From positions 4,654 to 55,908 of the forward strand of contig DCAE01000109.1 in the NCBI GenBank assembly GCA_002311385.1: a DNA stretch of 51,255 nucleotides, in the 5' to 3' direction. Shown here in pieces: positions 24,222-32,484 of this stretch. A model generated the notes under the pieces. The model had not been told where the DNA came from, ran no database searches, and saw only the letters and a list, made by a program, of their open reading frames with translations. This DNA comes from Dehalococcoidia bacterium UBA1141 (GTDB lineage Bacteria > Chloroflexota > Dehalococcoidia > Lucifugimonadales > UBA3495). Numbering within the stretch: position 1 is the first letter of the stretch; the number at the start of each line of letters is the position of its first letter. Made by a program: the position numbers and the translations under genes.

Positions 24222-25427
24222 ATGCCTCTATGCAGCTTGGAAGAAGCCCTAGAGGACCTTAGAAACGGCAAGTTTGTCATCGTCGTCGATGATGAGCAGC
24301 GGGAAAACGAGGGCGACCTAGTTATTGCGGCTGAGAAGATGACAACCGAGGCGGTCAATTTCATCGTCACTCACGCCCGAGGCTTGCTGTGCATGCCCAT
24401 GTTGGGGGAGCGGCTTGATGAATTGGAGATGCCGCTGATGATCTCCGAGAATGCCGCCGTCAAGGAACAAACGGCTTTTACCGTTTCCGTGGACTATAAG
24501 ATAGGCACCACCACCGGAATCTCGGCAGCCGACCGGTCAGCGACCGTGCTGGCTATGATTGATCCCGAAGTGCGCCCCAGTGAATTCACCAAGCCGGGAC
24601 ACCTATTCCCATTGCGGTATCACCCCGGAGGAGTGCTGGCGCGGGCTGGTCACACTGAAGCTATCGTTGATATGTGTAACATCGCTGGGATGTACCCCGC
24701 TGGCGTTGTCTGCGAAATCATGAACGAAGACGGCTCTATGTCCCGTCTGCCCGACTTGGAGGTATTCGCCAAGACCCACGATTTGAAGATTCTCAGCATT
24801 GCCCAAATCATCGCTCATCGGCGTAGGAACGAGCGTCTGGTTGAACGGGTAGCTGAGGCGCGCCTACCCACCAAGTACGGCAACTTCAAAGCGATTGCCT
24901 ACAAGAGTGAAGTGGATGTGGGAGAGCACATCGCTCTGACCATCGGCGAATGGACCAAAGACGAGCCGGTGTTGGTGCGGATTCACTCCGAATGCCTTAC
25001 CGGGGACGTGTTCGGTAGCATGCGTTGCGACTGCGGGGAGCAGATAGAGCTTGCCTTGAAGACTCTGGCCGAGGAAGGCACCGGCGTTTTCTTGTACATG
25101 CGCCAAGAAGGCCGGGGCATCGGGTTGCACAACAAGATTAAGGCCTACTCCCTCCAAGACAGCGGCCTGGATACGGTGGAGGCCAATACTACTTTAGGCT
25201 TTGAGCCTGACCTGCGCCATTACGGCGTTGGCGCACAAATCCTACAGGATTTGGGGATAAAGAAACTGCGCTTGCTCACCAACAACCCAAGAAAAGTTGT
25301 TGGCCTATCGGGTTTCGACCTAGAGATTGTGGAACGGGTTCCCGTTGAGGCTTCCGTCACTGACGAGAATAGGGTTTATATGATGACCAAGAAAGCTCGC
25401 ATGGGGCACATCTTAGGCAACTGTTAA
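24222..25427 (+). CDS. ribBA: RibBA: DHBP synthase fused to GTP cyclohydrolase II
   Basis: This 401-residue protein supplies both precursors of riboflavin. The N-terminal half (to about 200) is 3,4-dihydroxy-2-butanone-4-phosphate synthase, with DDEQRENEGDLVIAAEKM and THARGLLCMPM. The C-terminal half is GTP cyclohydrolase II, with the zinc site SECLTGDVFGSMRCDCGEQI and RQEGRGIGLHNKIKAYSLQD. Both active sites look complete. ATG at 24222 is preceded by a purine-rich GGGGGAAGGAAAC. It closes the rib operon, with a hairpin after the stop. Confidence 0.97.
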   Translation: MPLCSLEEALEDLRNGKFVIVVDDEQRENEGDLVIAAEKMTTEAVNFIVTHARGLLCMPMLGERLDELEMPLMISENAAVKEQTAFTVSVDYKIGTTTGISAADRSATVLAMIDPEVRPSEFTKPGHLFPLRYHPGGVLARAGHTEAIVDMCNIAGMYPAGVVCEIMNEDGSMSRLPDLEVFAKTHDLKILSIAQIIAHRRRNERLVERVAEARLPTKYGNFKAIAYKSEVDVGEHIALTIGEWTKDEPVLVRIHSECLTGDVFGSMRCDCGEQIELALKTLAEEGTGVFLYMRQEGRGIGLHNKIKAYSLQDSGLDTVEANTTLGFEPDLRHYGVGAQILQDLGIKKLRLLTNNPRKVVGLSGFDLEIVERVPVEASVTDENRVYMMTKKARMGHILGNC

Positions 25428-25453
25428 AGCGTTTAGGTTCGATTATCAACAAA

Positions 25454-25486
25454 CAGGGGCGCACAGGCCTAGCCGGTGCGCCCCTG
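25454..25486. terminator. hairpin between convergent ribBA and prfB
   Basis: CAGGGGCGCAC (25454-25464) and GTGCGCCCCTG (25476-25486) form a perfect 11-bp stem with an 11-base loop. A short T-containing run follows on the plus strand, so it may end ribBA transcription and, less well, that of prfB. Confidence 0.65.
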
Positions 25487-25528
25487 AGTATTGTACGAGC
25501 ATCCAGCTATGAATCTTGGTTATTAAGA

Positions 25529-26630
25529 CTAACCAGACCCCACCTGAGACATCAAATATGCCTGGATAAATGGGTCCAGCTCTCCATCCAAGACCTTATC
25601 CGGGTTGGTGCTCTGGTGGTTAGTCCGGTGGTCTTTGACCGATTTATATGGATGGAGCACGTAAGACCGGATTTGGTTGCCAAACTCCGGCGTTATTCTT
25701 TCACCCTTCAACCTTGCTACTTCTTGGGCCCGCTGCTCATTCTGAAGGGCCAATAGACGGGCACGCAGGATGCGCATGGCGAATTCCCGGTTCTGGTGCT
25801 GGGACCGCTCGACCTGGCAGTTTATGACCAACCCGGTGGGCAGGTGGGTCAAACGCACGGCCGAGGCTACTTTCTGGACGTTTTGGCCACCGGGTCCGCT
25901 GGACCGGAAGAAATCCAGTTTTATGTCTTCCGGCCTGATTGCTACTTCCGCTTCTTCTTCCGACGACGGCATGACCTCCACCACGGCGAAGGAGGTGTGC
26001 CTCAGATGGTTAGGGTCGAATGGGGACAGGCGCACCAACCGGTGTACGCCCCGCTCGGTGCTTATCAGACCAAAGGCATACTGGCCGCTGATTTCCAGAG
26101 TGGCACTCCGAAGGCCGGCCTCATCCCCGTAGGATAGGTCCATAACCTCCACCGGACGGTGGGTGGTTTCAGCCCACCGGGTATACATTCTTACCAGCAT
26201 CTCCGCCCAGTCTTGGGAATCCGTGCCCCCGGCGCCGGGTTGGATTGTAACTATTGCCGACCGGTCGTCATAGGGCCCGGAAAGCGTGAGGTTGATTTCC
26301 TCTCGTCCTAGGATAAGGGAGATGTCTTTTCCCTCTTCCTCCAACTCCTCCATTAGGGAATCGTCTTGTACTTCCCGCGCTAGCTCAGCCAACTCTATCA
26401 GGTTATTGGAGCGTTCCTGAAGACCCCGCCACATGGCCACCGTGTCTTTCAGTCGGCCCAGTTGCCGCATCTTCCGCTGAGCTTCCCGGGAATCGTCCCA
26501 GAATCCGGGGACGGTGGTTTCAAGCTCCATCTTATCTATGGTTTTTTCTTTTTCCGCCAGGTCAAAGACGCTCCACCACGGAATTGATTTTTCCGTTGAT
26601 GGTCGTCTGGTCTTGTCTTAGCTGTTCCAT
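25529..26630 (-). CDS. prfB: peptide chain release factor 2, with programmed +1 frameshift
   Basis: RF2 releases finished proteins at UAA and UGA codons. The body has the RF2 tripeptide region RLSPFDPNHLRHTSF and the catalytic SSGPGGQNVQKVASAVRL with GGQ. A plain frame from ATG at 26530 gives 333 residues and lacks the N-terminus. The full gene starts at ATG 26630, reads 22 codons to CTT at 26567-26565, meets TGA at 26564-26562, and continues after a +1 shift (skipping one T) with GAC at 26563. This gives MEQLRQDQTTIN, then VVERL joined to DLAEKEKTIDKMELE, in all 366 residues, like E. coli RF2 (365). Low RF2 lets the ribosome stall at UGA and shift, so RF2 controls its own level. Confidence 0.95.
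26561..26577 (-). promoter_or_regulatory. RF2 programmed +1 frameshift site
   Basis: On the minus strand the sequence is GGTGGAGCGTCTTTGAC. The slippery CTT TGA C is identical to the classical RF2 site, and a Shine-Dalgarno-like GGTGGAG ends three bases before CTT, the same spacing as AGGGGG in E. coli prfB. Confidence 0.95.
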
Positions 26631-26828
26631 AAAATGGGTTCACCACCTCTGAATTGATTTTCAAATCTACCGATATAGGGGTTAATCCGGCGCTCTCTGG
26701 CGTAGGTTGTGTTCTTTAATTATAGCAAGTATGTCTTCTAGGTTCGTCTTGTTGGACCGGGCCAACTGTGGGGATTATGTCGTACCAGGCGGGGTCTTGA
26801 GCCCCTATCGGCGGCAAGAACTTCACTA

Positions 26829-26879
26829 AATCTAGGGCCGGAATCTAGGGCCGGAATCTAGCCCAGAATCTAGTCCCAG
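26829..26879. repeat. four 12-13-bp tandem repeats upstream of the esterase pair terminator region
   Basis: AATCTAGGGCCGG occurs twice perfectly (26829-26841, 26842-26854), then degenerates to AATCTAGCCCAG (26855-26866) and AATCTAGTCCCAG (26867-26879). It lies between prfB (start 26630) and the end of the esterase-like gene (26900), a 269-base gap. I see no gene in that gap; it must also hold the prfB promoter. Confidence 0.85.
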
Positions 26880-26899
26880 CTTAGCCGGGGAATCGACGG

Positions 26900-27832
26900 C
26901 TAGCCTAATCCCAGCCGCTCTCTCAGCCAGGCGCCGCGCACCTGCACGTGTTCGTGACCTCCCCCTTCACTGGCGCCGTCGTAGACCCGAAGGTCGCATT
27001 GGGGCAAGAGGCTAGCCAGTTCTTCACCGACGGCGATGGGGCACTGACCCCGGTCCCTACTCCCCAGACTCAATAGCACCGGGACTCTAATCATGGGAGC
27101 CATCAACAGAGGGTTCAGCGGCTCCGTAGCCGAGGCCACGGCTTGGGACCGGTCCGGATAAAGACGAAGATAGTCAACTAACTCCGCTGCCGGATAGGGA
27201 GGATTGCCCTCGATCAACGCAGGATGTCCCAAAGCCAAGGGCGTATCTGCGGCCACCGCCTCGACCACTGACCGGCGGGCGGCCACCGCCAGTGCCAAAG
27301 ATCCACCCAAGCCGGAACCGGTCAGAACGAATCTGCCTAAATCGAATTCGCTCTGACCCACCACTGCGTCCACCGCCCGCAGGGCGTCGCCGAACACCTG
27401 GCGCATTATGTAATCCTGATGACGGTCTATTCCAATTGTCGGTGTGTCTTCTGTGGGTGTTCCGCCCGTAGGCAATCCGGCCGTGAGCAATCCTGGGTAA
27501 CTGGCTTGAAACAGGGCGTCGCTGTTCCTTTGCCCCCGGTAGGTGGGGTTCATCACAATGGCGCTCTGGCGCAGGGGCGTGTAGATGATATCGTGGACGC
27601 TGGAATAGTCGGGCATGCGCACCAAAACAGGCGTATTTTCCCCTGCTATGTCATGGGGGACAGACAGCCAAGCAAATAGCCGATGGCCGTCGGTGCTGTT
27701 GTAACTCATCCGGTAAACGGTCCATTCCGGTTGGGAATAGAAGCCCTCAGCTTCCAAAGACAGTCCCAAATCGACGTCCGCCAAGTCCCGGTCCAAGCCG
27801 TCCCAAAATTCGTCGAATCCGCCCTGGGTCAT
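26900..27832 (-). CDS. acetyl xylan esterase (AXE1)-like protein lacking the catalytic serine
   Basis: The 310-residue protein is a paralogue of its upstream neighbour: both share an N-terminal FDEFWD/FEEFWQ motif, a YPGLLT motif and an alpha/beta hydrolase core. The nucleophile elbow reads GSGLGG (172-177) where the neighbour has GSSQGG, so the Ser is Gly174 (codon GGC at 27311-27313). The Asp (SRDRGQCP) and His (GGGHEHVQVR) positions remain. A short PTGGTPTEDTPTIG loop is extra. ATG at 27832 overlaps the neighbour's stop as ATGA, with GGGGGTG before it, so the two are translationally coupled; longer frames starting at 27940 would overlap by 112 bases. It may be a non-catalytic partner or use another mechanism. 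Confidence 0.82.
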   Translation of the reverse strand: MTQGGFDEFWDGLDRDLADVDLGLSLEAEGFYSQPEWTVYRMSYNSTDGHRLFAWLSVPHDIAGENTPVLVRMPDYSSVHDIIYTPLRQSAIVMNPTYRGQRNSDALFQASYPGLLTAGLPTGGTPTEDTPTIGIDRHQDYIMRQVFGDALRAVDAVVGQSEFDLGRFVLTGSGLGGSLALAVAARRSVVEAVAADTPLALGHPALIEGNPPYPAAELVDYLRLYPDRSQAVASATEPLNPLLMAPMIRVPVLLSLGSRDRGQCPIAVGEELASLLPQCDLRVYDGASEGGGHEHVQVRGAWLRERLGLG

Positions 27833-28776
27833 CGGGACACCCCCAGGGTTAAAGAGGCGCTTATTTGGCTTTCCAGCCATTGGGTCTCTTTGGCTGGGTA
27901 GTCGTGGGCGTTTCCGTGGCCGGAGTTGGGGAACAACCACAACTCCTTGGGACCGCCAAGGCCTTTGTAGGCCGCATAACTGGTCTCCGGCGGGCAGACC
28001 TCGTCATCCATGGCAATGCCCACCACCATGGGGCACTTAATCAAGCCAACGAAGTTCACGGCGTCGTAGTAACTCAAGGTCTCCATCATTTGAGGAACCC
28101 GCTCGGGGTATGCCCTGGCATAGCAGCTCAACTCATCGTATGGGTAAGACCGGAGCATCTTCATAGATTCCGGGAAGCAGCAAAGGAATGGGTATCCCGA
28201 AACGCCGCCTTTAATCTCGCTACGCAGGGCGCTGGTTATCAGGGTTAATCCTCCGCCTTGACTGCTACCACAGGCGTATATTCGCTGGCTGTCGACTTCA
28301 GGACGAGATAACAGGAAATCGACTCCCCGGACGCAGTCCGCAATCACGCCGCGGTAGCCATAGGTATCCCGGCTTTCGATGCCGTGAGTCAATAGCCCAG
28401 GGTAGCCCGGATTAAACTGGGAGTTGCTTCTCAGCTTGCCGCGGACCGAAACCATCAGATGTACCACCCCTTTGGCACCCCAATCCCGGCGTATTGATGG
28501 TTCGCCCTTGTAGCCAGGCAGGTGGATGATTGCCGGAAAGGGTCCCTCACCTTTTGCTGGCACGCAGTACCAAGTAGCTACCTCCAGGCCGTCTAGGCTC
28601 TGAAAAGTGGCTAGGGACACCAGCGCATCCTCGTTGGAACGAAACGAGTCGGGCGAAATCTTGGGTTCCAATGGGATTTTGGCCACTTGCGCCAATACGT
28701 CTTGCCAAAACTCCTCAAAATCCGCCGGTCGAGCCACCTGGGTTTCAAATTTCTCCAAATCCTCTTTTGTGGCCAT
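27829..28776 (-). CDS. acetyl xylan esterase (AXE1)/cephalosporin-C deacetylase-family hydrolase
   Basis: This 315-residue alpha/beta hydrolase has the AXE1 pattern: FEEFWQDVL near the N-terminus, PAIIHLPGYKG, VSVRGKLRSN, the nucleophile elbow GSSQGG (Ser172), DDEVCPPETSYAAY with the catalytic Asp, and SGHGNAHDY with the His. Family members remove acetyl groups from sugars, cephalosporin C or small esters. No signal peptide is seen, so it acts in the cytoplasm. The substrate here is unknown. It is the first gene of a two-gene operon and overlaps the next gene by four bases (ATGA). A good promoter lies 70-98 bases upstream. Confidence 0.88.
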   Translation of the reverse strand: MATKEDLEKFETQVARPADFEEFWQDVLAQVAKIPLEPKISPDSFRSNEDALVSLATFQSLDGLEVATWYCVPAKGEGPFPAIIHLPGYKGEPSIRRDWGAKGVVHLMVSVRGKLRSNSQFNPGYPGLLTHGIESRDTYGYRGVIADCVRGVDFLLSRPEVDSQRIYACGSSQGGGLTLITSALRSEIKGGVSGYPFLCCFPESMKMLRSYPYDELSCYARAYPERVPQMMETLSYYDAVNFVGLIKCPMVVGIAMDDEVCPPETSYAAYKGLGGPKELWLFPNSGHGNAHDYPAKETQWLESQISASLTLGVSR

Positions 28777-29254
28777 GATTAAGTCCTTTTTTGCCTAGCA
28801 TAGTTTCGGCCTTGATGTGAATCAGAGCCTCATCAGTTCGCTGGAAACATACCCATTGACTCCACCTGTGTCAAGGGAGAGTAGTCCGCCTTCCCGTGGG
28901 TGAGTCGGATGTATGACGGCCTATACCACCGCTAGCTGCGGCTTATTTTACGCCTCCACCAAACTATCTTCGATGCCATAGTGGCCAAAAACGTTGATTA
29001 ACCCATAGTGAGAATATGAAAGTCAAACTCAACTCAAGGAGGCCGCCGAATCCCAGGCTCTTTGAAACCACCAATTCGATAATTAGCGCCGGCTTGGCTG
29101 TCTTCGAAATGGCTGGTGATATCATAAATACAATTCTCGGGTTTAATACAGTTCTCCGGTTCTATCTAACATCGTATGCGGTGACCATCGAGACGATAGA
29201 ACTTTCCATCACGTAGACTACGGCAAATCGCCCTCCCCCAGAGGTGACATCAGT
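28777..29254. other. intergenic region between the esterase pair and plsY
   Basis: These 478 bases hold the esterase promoter (28846-28874) and, close to plsY, the ribosome-binding site GAGGTGA. A 66-codon frame at 29016-29216 is present, but it has weak start signals and no recognisable content, so I do not call it. No other structure stands out. Confidence 0.5.
28846..28874 (-). promoter_or_regulatory. strong sigma-70-type promoter for the esterase pair
   Basis: On the minus strand TTGACA (28874-28869) is followed after exactly 17 bases by TATGTT (28851-28846). The -35 is a perfect consensus and the -10 matches four of six. The leader to the ATG at 28776 would be about 63 bases. Confidence 0.65.
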
Positions 29255-29872
29255 TTGGACTGGGTTGAGGCAATATCACTGGGCCCGGCCTTTTATCTTG
29301 TAGGCTCTATTCCCACGGCATACATCCTCGTTTACCTAACCAAAGGGGTAGATATCCGGCAGGTCGGCACCGGCAATGTGGGGGCTCTCAACGCATTCCA
29401 CCAGACCGGGGTTGTCGGCGGTTTGGTCGTCTTGGCCATTGACGCCGGGAAGGGAGCCTTGGCAGTACTGGCGATTGACTGGGCCGGGGTTCCAGATTGG
29501 ACTTTATATCTCAGTGCGCCGTTGCTCATGGCCGGGCACAACTGGCCGGTGCTGCTGGGGTTTCGGGGTGGCAAGGGCGCAGCGTCTATTTTCGGTATCT
29601 CCTTGGCTGTGCAGCCGATACCCACGCTAATAACCCTAGTGCCTGTTGTGCTCCTCGTGATAATGATTCGCAACGTAGTGTGGAGCGCCGCATTCGGATT
29701 CGTTCTGCTCAACATCATGCTGGTGGCAACACGGCAAGGGGCTGAACAAATCGCACTGTGCGCCGGTTTAACAGTAATCGTCACACTCACCTATATGTTC
29801 AGTATTCGCGAACAGATAGGTGAATCTATCAAGACCCGTCAGTGGCGAGAGTTGTTCACAAATTTGGCCTAG
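29255..29872 (+). CDS. plsY: glycerol-3-phosphate acyltransferase PlsY
   Basis: PlsY transfers acyl groups from acyl-phosphate to glycerol-3-phosphate, the first step of phospholipid synthesis. The 205-residue membrane protein has the three PlsY motifs: YLVGSIPTAYILVY at the start, VGTGNVGALNAFHQTG, and GHNWPVLLGFRGGKGAA. Several hydrophobic segments span the chain and the length is normal. The TTG start at 29255 has GAGGTGA seven bases upstream. An interspersed repeat follows the gene. Confidence 0.95.
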   Translation: MDWVEAISLGPAFYLVGSIPTAYILVYLTKGVDIRQVGTGNVGALNAFHQTGVVGGLVVLAIDAGKGALAVLAIDWAGVPDWTLYLSAPLLMAGHNWPVLLGFRGGKGAASIFGISLAVQPIPTLITLVPVVLLVIMIRNVVWSAAFGFVLLNIMLVATRQGAEQIALCAGLTVIVTLTYMFSIREQIGESIKTRQWRELFTNLA

Positions 29873-29911
29873 GCTGTGGTTAGTCCCAGCTGAGAAATTG
29901 GCCGGACGCGA

Positions 29912-29956
29912 GTTTAAAGGGGTAACCCCCCCTAAATCCCCCTTTGCGAAATGGGG
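29912..29956. repeat. GGGGTAACC/CCCCTAAATCCCCC interspersed repeat element
   Basis: The segment has an inverted core, AAAGGGG then CCCCCCTAAATCCCCCTTT, with a nearby TGGGGC. Elements of this form (GGGGGATTTAGGGGG) are scattered in several Chloroflexota and other genomes; that resemblance is from memory and unverified. It sits between plsY and thrS. Confidence 0.5.
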
Positions 29957-29967
29957 CTCGATTACCA

Positions 29968-29997
29968 GTGAGAAAGCGTTGGAGAGTAAGCTATAAT
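29968..29997 (+). promoter_or_regulatory. possible promoter for thrS
   Basis: A perfect TATAAT at 29992-29997 is preceded, 18 bases away, by GTGAGA (29968-29973; four of six bases fit TTGACA). The leader to ATG 30095 would be about 91 bases and would include the 17-bp tandem repeats. Confidence 0.45.
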
Positions 29998-30020
29998 GTA
30001 TTCTGCTTTCGATTGACTGA

Positions 30021-30071
30021 GCTCAACCAGTGACTATGCTCAACCAGTGACTAAGTTCAACGACTCAGCTT
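30021..30071 (+). repeat. three 17-bp tandem repeats in the thrS leader
   Basis: GCTCAACCAGTGACTAT (30021-30037) is followed by GCTCAACCAGTGACTAA (30038-30054) and a drifted GTTCAACGACTCAGCTT (30055-30071). The first two differ at one base. No T-box features are seen in this leader. Confidence 0.85.
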
Positions 30072-30094
30072 TAACGCTTATTACAGGATGAAAC

Positions 30095-31855
30095 ATGCTT
30101 GACCACGGTGCCCCAGACATTGGGGTAGTTTCCGAACAAGCGGCCCTTCGCCATCGCCTACGCCACTCGGCCGCCCACGTCATGGCCGATGCCGTTTTAC
30201 AGCTTTTTCCCGAGGCAAAATTCGCCATTGGCCCTCCTACCCACGACGGTTTCTACTACGATTTTGAGGTGTCCCGTCCCTTCACGCCGGAAGACTTGGA
30301 GCAGATCGAGAGTCTGATGTCCAAGTCGGTTGTTGCCTCCCTAGGTTTCAAAAGGGAGGAAGTCAGCCGGGAACAAGCTCAAAGCCTGTTCGCCCAACAG
30401 CCCTACAAACTGGAGATTATCGAAGGCTTACCCGACGCCGAAACCATCTCCATTTACCGCCACGGGGAGTTCATGGACCTTTGCCAGGGACCCCACGTGG
30501 ATAGCACCGCCGACATAGCCGCTTTCAAGTTGCTCAGCGTGGCGGGAGCCTATTGGCGAGGCGATGAAAACCGACCGATGCTCCAGCGCATCTACGGCAC
30601 CGCCTTTGAAAGCCAAGAGCGACTTGCCGACCACCTGGCACGTCTGGAAGAAGCGGAGAAACGGGATCACCGTACGTTGGGGCGCCAACTGGGACTGTTT
30701 TCCGTCCATGATGAGATAGGACCGGGTCTGATCGTCTGGCACCCCAAGGGCGGCCAGGTACGCACCATCATCGAAGATTACTGGCGGGAGTTGCACTACC
30801 GCCTGGGTTACGACATCGTTTATTCTCCTCATATCGGTCGCGCCAACCTGTGGCAGACCAGCGGTCACTTGGACTTTTACCGGGATAGTATGTATTCGGC
30901 GGTGGAGGTAGACGAGCAGGAATACTTCCTCAAGCCAATGAACTGCCCGTTCCACATCATGATTTACCGTTCTGCCATGCGCAGTTACCGGGAGTTGCCC
31001 CTGCGTTTTGCCGAGCTTGGCACCGTCTACCGTTACGAGCGCAGCGGAGTGCTCCACGGCCTGATGCGGGTTCGAGGTTTCACCCAAGACGACGCTCACA
31101 TCTTCTGCCGCCCTGAACAACTGGAAGACGAGGTGGGAGGCGTCTTAGACCTTACCTTCGAGCTTTTGCAGGCCTTTGGGTTTAGCGAATACACCATCTC
31201 CTTGTCCACTCGGCCCGAGAAGTTCGTCGGGGACCCGGCCATGTGGGACAGGGCCACCCAGTCCCTGCAATCCGCCTTGGAACAACGAAACCTGCCCTTC
31301 ACCGTAGACGCTGGTGGCGGGGCATTTTACGGCCCGAAAATCGACATCAATATCACCGACGCCTTGGGCCGGGCTTGGCAGTGCACCACTATCCAGTTCG
31401 ATTTCAACCTGCCCCAACGCTTTGATCTGACTTTTCAAGATGATGAAGGAGGTCGAAGCCAGCCCTACATGGTCCACCGGGCCATCTTGGGTTCCATGGA
31501 AAGATTCATGGGTGTGTTGATTGAGCATTATGCTGGTGCTTTTCCTCTGTGGTTGGCGCCCGTTCAGGCAGTGGTCATACCCATAGCGGATCGGCATCTG
31601 GAGTACGCAGAGGGAGTGAAGAACCGATTGAAGGACGCCGGTTACCGGATTGAAGTGGACACGCGAAACGAGCGAATGAACCAGAAGATTCGCACGGCCC
31701 AGATGCAAAAAGTCCCTTACATGCTGGTGGTGGGCGACTCGGAGATAAGCGACGAGGCGGTCGCCGTGCGCCACCGGGAAGAGGGCGACCTAGGCAAGAT
31801 GGGAGTCCCCAGCCTGATAGAGCGCCTGGAGGCCGAGGTTGCCACCAAGGCCTAG
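30095..31855 (+). CDS. thrS: threonyl-tRNA synthetase, without the N-terminal TGS domain
   Basis: This enzyme charges tRNA(Thr). The 586-residue protein starts directly in the editing domain (LRHSAAHVMADAV, with HxxxH, and EFMDLCQGPHV), then the class II catalytic core with motif 2 (YRYERSGVLHGLMRVRGFTQ) and motif 3 (HRAILGSMERFMGVLIEHYA), then the anticodon-binding domain. E. coli ThrRS is about 640 residues because it also carries an N-terminal TGS domain. An in-frame TGA at 30089, two codons before the ATG, shows that the TGS domain is truly absent here and not lost through a wrong start. AGGA sits just before the ATG. Zinc ligands in the core appear kept (NCPFHIMIY). Confidence 0.96.
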   Translation: MLDHGAPDIGVVSEQAALRHRLRHSAAHVMADAVLQLFPEAKFAIGPPTHDGFYYDFEVSRPFTPEDLEQIESLMSKSVVASLGFKREEVSREQAQSLFAQQPYKLEIIEGLPDAETISIYRHGEFMDLCQGPHVDSTADIAAFKLLSVAGAYWRGDENRPMLQRIYGTAFESQERLADHLARLEEAEKRDHRTLGRQLGLFSVHDEIGPGLIVWHPKGGQVRTIIEDYWRELHYRLGYDIVYSPHIGRANLWQTSGHLDFYRDSMYSAVEVDEQEYFLKPMNCPFHIMIYRSAMRSYRELPLRFAELGTVYRYERSGVLHGLMRVRGFTQDDAHIFCRPEQLEDEVGGVLDLTFELLQAFGFSEYTISLSTRPEKFVGDPAMWDRATQSLQSALEQRNLPFTVDAGGGAFYGPKIDINITDALGRAWQCTTIQFDFNLPQRFDLTFQDDEGGRSQPYMVHRAILGSMERFMGVLIEHYAGAFPLWLAPVQAVVIPIADRHLEYAEGVKNRLKDAGYRIEVDTRNERMNQKIRTAQMQKVPYMLVVGDSEISDEAVAVRHREEGDLGKMGVPSLIERLEAEVATKA

Positions 31856-31960
31856 GACCCAAGCTTTTAATTTAGTCGGCGCAGACCGAACATCAGCCTT
31901 GACGACGGTCTCGACAAGCCGGGCACAGAATAATACGCCAAGTGCGTTGCGAGGATTATC

Positions 31961-32368
31961 ATGTCTGAGGAGAACAAAAGGCTAGCCCACCTCTGGGACA
32001 CAATTTTCGAGGGCGACTTCGCCATCGCTGAAGAAATCATTGCCGAGGACTGCGTTTACCACAACGGCCCACCCGACATCCTACCGGGCCCTGACGGCGT
32101 GAAAGAATGGGCCATCATGATTCGCAACGGTTTCCCCGACATCCGAATCACCACCGAGGACTTTGTGGCCGAAGGCGATAAAGTAGTCGGTCGGTTCGAT
32201 GCCGAAGGAACCCATAACGGTGAATTCTTCGGAGTGCCCGCCACCGGAAAACCGGTCAAAATCTCGGGCATCAATATCATGCGCATCGCCGATGGCAAGA
32301 TTGCTGAGCACTGGGTCCAATACGACATCATGGGTATGATGCAGCAAATCGGCGCAATTCCCAGCTAA
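31961..32368 (+). CDS. SnoaL-like (NTF2-fold) ester cyclase family protein
   Basis: The 135-residue protein has the SnoaL-like pattern: NKRLAHLWDTIFEGDFAIAE, FVAEGDKVVGRFDAEGTHNG, FFGVPATGKPVKISGINIMR and IADGKIAEHWVQYDIMGMM. Such small alpha+beta barrel proteins include polyketide cyclases, dehydratases and many of unknown use, usually dimers that bind small hydrophobic molecules. No polyketide genes are nearby, so the role is open. The ATG at 31961 has GAGG about eight bases upstream. A long intergenic repeat block follows. Confidence 0.85.
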   Translation: MSEENKRLAHLWDTIFEGDFAIAEEIIAEDCVYHNGPPDILPGPDGVKEWAIMIRNGFPDIRITTEDFVAEGDKVVGRFDAEGTHNGEFFGVPATGKPVKISGINIMRIADGKIAEHWVQYDIMGMMQQIGAIPS

Positions 32369-32440
32369 GGCTAGAGGGCAATCTTGTCCGTATTGCCGGG
32401 CAGTGCAATACATTCTAGCCAGTCTAACTTATGACGCGAA

Positions 32441-32463
32441 CCTTCGAAAGGCTCAGGATGAGC
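32441..32463. repeat. degenerate CCTTCGACAAGCTCAGGA-type interspersed repeat
   Basis: CCTTCGAAAGGCTCAGGATG here is related to the element at 44546-44567 and, inverted, to GAGCTTGTCGAACC at 32616-32629. Elements of this type (CCTTCGACAAGCTCAGGA) are common between genes in several Chloroflexota; that link is from memory. Confidence 0.6.
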
Positions 32464-32484
32464 AGTGTATCACGACCGGTTCGC

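Noticed and set aside
25529..26530. prfB as a 333-residue gene starting at 26530
   Set aside because: It would lack the RF2 N-terminus; the upstream frame with CTT TGA C and its ribosome-binding-like site accounts for the missing residues.
29016..29216. 66-codon plus-strand frame before plsY
   Set aside because: Weak start region, no recognisable motif, and composition unlike neighbouring genes; probably chance.
29873..30094. T-box leader upstream of thrS
   Set aside because: No T-box sequence or terminator/antiterminator pair is seen; only tandem repeats and an interspersed element.
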